NCBI GenBank assembly: GCA_032622095.1
Contig: CP136061.1
Location: 123,146,754 to 123,210,753 of the forward strand
DNA from: Siphonodentalium dalli
Lineage: Eukaryota > Mollusca > Scaphopoda > Gadilida > Siphonodentaliidae
Reading direction: 5' to 3'
Length of the DNA: 64,000 nucleotides
The translations under genes were made by a program, and so were the position numbers. Below are positions 60,619 through 64,000 of the stretch, in pieces. Under the pieces are notes generated by a model. It worked only from the letters and a program-made list of their open reading frames with translations. It did not search any database and was not told the DNA's origin. Position 1 is the stretch's first letter. Every line of letters begins with the position of its first letter.

Positions 60619-61795
60619 TGTCCATGGAATTTCACTGTTTTACGGCTCAAAAATTATTTTATGCCGACTGTTACGTATGCTGGCATTTCTGCAAGCTGTA
60701 CATTTTCATGGAATAAAATCACTGGTGTTGCAATGAAAATCAAGAGCAAGTCAAAACAGACATACACATCCGGAATTTGTGCCACTAAACAGCATAAAAG
60801 TTACATATCAAAGTTGGTAAATTTGGAATGTAAACAAGTGAAATAATAAACTATGAATTTCCTAACACTATACTGTTAATGTACATACCATCAGGAAAGA
60901 TGGCCTCATATTTAAAATCTTCCCATTAATGCAAACATGAAATTTGAACTACAAGAATATGCACATGTCAGAAAATTGTCCAACAATGACAGGATTCTGG
61001 AATCTCAATTAAAATTTTCTTGTGGCAACATTAAGCGACCACTTTGTGGAATCCAAACAGAAAGTGATCAAACAAAACTTTTTTTATAATTAAAAACCCA
61101 CTTACAGTTGACATTAATACATATGGAAATAAACCAACTTCGAATCTGGAAGCCTCTTTCTTTCTGTTTTTTCAGGGTTAAACAATTGCTACAGAATGAA
61201 TTTCTGATTAAAATGATTAAATAATTTATCTATACATGTTTTCAGTGAAAGCTCTAAATATGCTGAGTTGCTGGGGTAGGACTTTCAGCCAGATGAATGA
61301 ATTTAATGAACCTTTTTTATATTTCTTATAGACCAAGGAAATAAATGTACCAAATTTTTCATTGTTGAAATTCGTTCATTATCCATTGATCAACGGGAAG
61401 AGTGGCTGTTTTAATCATCAGCTCATATATAGAAGCAGCTTATTGCCACAGGAATGTAATTGTAGTCCAATGGAAATCTTAGAAGTTTATTCAGTAACTG
61501 CCACACGAATTAATTTGTACTCCAATATAAATATAGTACGTTCATGGTAGGCAGAAAAAGCCGAGCGTTCACACATTTGACCGAAAGTGGATGAGATTTG
61601 CTGCATAGCTTCAGTGACATTGATGTTAAAATGATGGAAATTATTCAATCAGATCCACTCAACATCAAGCAAATCAACTTTATTCCCCCTCCAGTGGTTC
61701 CACCCATTCCATCCACTAGAACCTCCTTCCATAAATATGGGAAATTACATTTATGAACCCTGTGCCATCTGAATATTTGCAATGAATTTATACCC

Positions 61796-62044
61796 TTAAG
61801 CCTTTCTATACTAAATACTAATTGACGAATAATTCCCATAGGAAATATTCAGAAAATAATTTAAACAAACAACCATAGGTTGTTTGTTGTATTTTGTTGT
61901 ATGTTGGCTGATAAATAGGACTCCTTCTGCACTTTTATTATCCTCTTAAGTTTTCGTGGAAACCCCTTCAGATGAACAAGAGAAATTTCCAATGTATTTG
62001 TTTATAACTGAGTGAGAGAATCCATTTAGTATAGAAAGGATTAA
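61796..62044 (+). mobile_element. Family D MITE, full copy (249 bp)
   Basis: Starts TTAAGCCTTTCTATACTAAA, ends TTTAGTATAGAAAGGATTAA; TTAA at both ends. It contains a short inverted repeat around ACAAACAACC/GGTTGTTTGT. Confidence 0.85.
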
Positions 62045-64000
62045 ACATATAACTCATCATAGATGACTCAACCTGTTATATAAAATCTTTCAATATTCCA
62101 CTAAGAAAAGGATGGAATTGAGGAATTTTAGATATTCAGTTGAGACAAAGATACAAATAGCACCTTTTTAGTAACAACATCGAATAAAAGAGTTTCCACT
62201 TTCATAAAATTGAGAACCAACTTGTCTACTAGAAGTTGCTTGAACGGTCCGAATTTTAAAGAACATATTTAATTACAATCAATGCACATCCAAATAGAAA
62301 GTTCAAGCAGCCTACAATACATTGTCTCTACTATCATTAAACAGGTTCTTTTACACTAAGACCAAGAGGCTCAAGGTCTGTACAATTTTTAACAGCTGTT
62401 TATCAAATTTGATTTCAATTTCCGCTATTTAAGTAAACTTTGAAAGAAATGAATTACAAAACGGGACTTTCATAGTTTCAAAGTGGTCCGAATAAATTTC
62501 TTAAGATTACTGGACCCTACAGCATATAATTTAATATATCTAATCGTGAGTACCATAACCTATAACTTCTATAATGATAATTTAATTAGAGAATACTCAT
62601 AAGCAACTAGTATGAAATTCGAAGCATGCATGCACATGCCTGGAATACCTGTCTAACTTACAGCCTAAATGACCAGAGAAAGAGTGCCAGATTATCATAG
62701 AGAGCCATTTATGGAGATTTGACATGAATAAATACTAAAACAATACAACTTGTGCAACTAAAGTACAAATGGGTTCACATTAAATTAAAATGGTATAAAA
62801 TCCTACCAGTCAGTCAGCAATAACAATGATCCCCCAATGGTAACAGTGACCAAAACATACAAACTTCATATTTCATAAAAGCTAAAGCTGACGTCATTAC
62901 AATCTGTTAAAGATAGTGAATCTCTTCCAAGTTTCTCTATTGATTCATGGCATGAAATATTTCTCATTGGAGCTCCCAAATTATGTCAACAAAAATTTGG
63001 AAGGATTTAAAAGATAGGTTAACAAATACACAAAATATGGATATACTGGCTTCATATGCTCCACATACTTTCCATGGCCAGCAGTTTGAAATTTTTTGCA
63101 CAAAAGTGAAACAAACGCTCTTTATTTTGTACCACATCAGGAATAGACTAAAACCGAATGCTATTTTCTGTTGCATGCCGTGCAAATGACTGTTTTTGTG
63201 TGGGATCCAAACATTGTGTTGTATTTTTTATGACTTCAAAGTGTATTTCTGGAACATATAATGCTCGTAGAAACGTAGTTCAAAAGCGAATATTATTAGA
63301 TGTATTTATCAGCTAGAATAGGAGCTTCTTTCATAGGAAAGACTTCTGTGTTCCTAATTGTTTTCCACGAACTGGAAAGGAAGAAATGTAACAATTTTGG
63401 AATACCTGTGATGTGTGTATACCTGTATACACCAAATATAATAAACATGTGGTCAATAATAGTTCAATAGATTTTTGTTGTTGGAAATGTTGCCAGGAAG
63501 AGATGGAGCATCTTTAACGTTGCTTACATAACAGTCCAAAATCATTGATTCAAGACCCACCTCAAAACATATCTTCATGCAAAGATTTCAAACTAAAACA
63601 CGAAAAGCTGACATTCATCATTCCGATGGAACATGTAGTCCAAAATTCAAAGAGAAATTGGTCTACATGTGGATGTTTCAAAAATGTTGCAATCTCATTT
63701 GAAGTCAGCTCTAGCTTTCTTGTTTCTTTCAATGTAAGCAATATTATCTGAATTAGTTCACAAGCAGACCCATGCACTTCACTTGGAGAAAAATAAACCA
63801 ACAAGAAAGCACCACCGAGAAAATTTCAGATACAGAGGTAACAGATAATTGGCTTCATCAGTCAAATCGCAGTTTATATTCACTTTGAATGACCTCAAGC
63901 TAATTGTACAGTAAACTAACATTCACTTTCTACAGAGAGAAGTTGGAATTGCACAGGCACCTTGCTAACAATTTTCATATATAAATCAGTGTCAGACAAG
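62045..64000. other. No gene seen
   Basis: AT-rich unique sequence. Overlapping short ORFs at 62964-63189 and 63545-63804 occur on both strands without splice support. Confidence 0.4.

Overview
This is an animal nuclear genome window: AT-rich, intron-rich and packed with short non-autonomous DNA transposons. The repeat style (many foldback elements, TTAA- and TA-flanked MITEs, and imperfect repeated blocks that include CGGACGGA-type tracts) looks most like a mollusc or another lophotrochozoan marine invertebrate. Taxonomy cannot be proven from the sequence alone. No bacterial or viral gene organisation is seen.

Two protein genes can be named. On the + strand, seven exons between 12268 and 19241 encode the last 274 residues of MON2, a large scaffold protein of endosome-to-Golgi trafficking. 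All exon phases join without a break and the stop codon is present; the rest of the gene must lie to the left of base 12268, and no earlier exon was recognised in 1-12267. On the - strand, 50019-49597 is the last coding exon of RHOA (residues 53 to the stop, with the CAAX box). Its first coding exon (G1 loop and switch I) was not found up to 64000, so that intron is longer than about 14 kb or the exon lies outside the window. One further exon-like stretch (43006-43147, + strand) is open and has good splice borders but was not identified.

The most unusual region is the MON2 intron at 12386-14472. The 3' end of the preceding exon together with its 5' splice site has been amplified into a minisatellite of about 30 units, so the intron carries an array of decoy exon ends and donors. 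The older units are about 51 bp and the homogenised core has a 43-bp period.

The rest is mostly mobile DNA. Recurrent families, named here A to G: A, about 260-bp TTAA-ended double-hairpin MITE; B, about 236-bp TTAA-ended MITE (both copies nested in other MITEs); C, about 220-bp near-perfect palindrome with TA-flanked CAGTAATGC ends; D, about 250-bp TTAA-ended MITE; E, 230-460-bp foldback with GAGGTCCCCAGAGGGTGAAT blocks; F, about 440-bp element with TTAAAGGTACTCAATC ends; G, diverged paragraph repeats with CGGACGGA tracts. Larger structures are a 4.4-kb foldback (25430-29809), a 4.3-kb foldback with a minisatellite in its loop (34315-38600), a 951-bp hAT-type element with a perfect 8-bp target duplication (55567-56517), a related 1.39-kb element in a MON2 intron, and an 809-bp GC-rich insertion with a (C)40 tract that splits a family-A MITE and is flanked by a 13-bp duplication.
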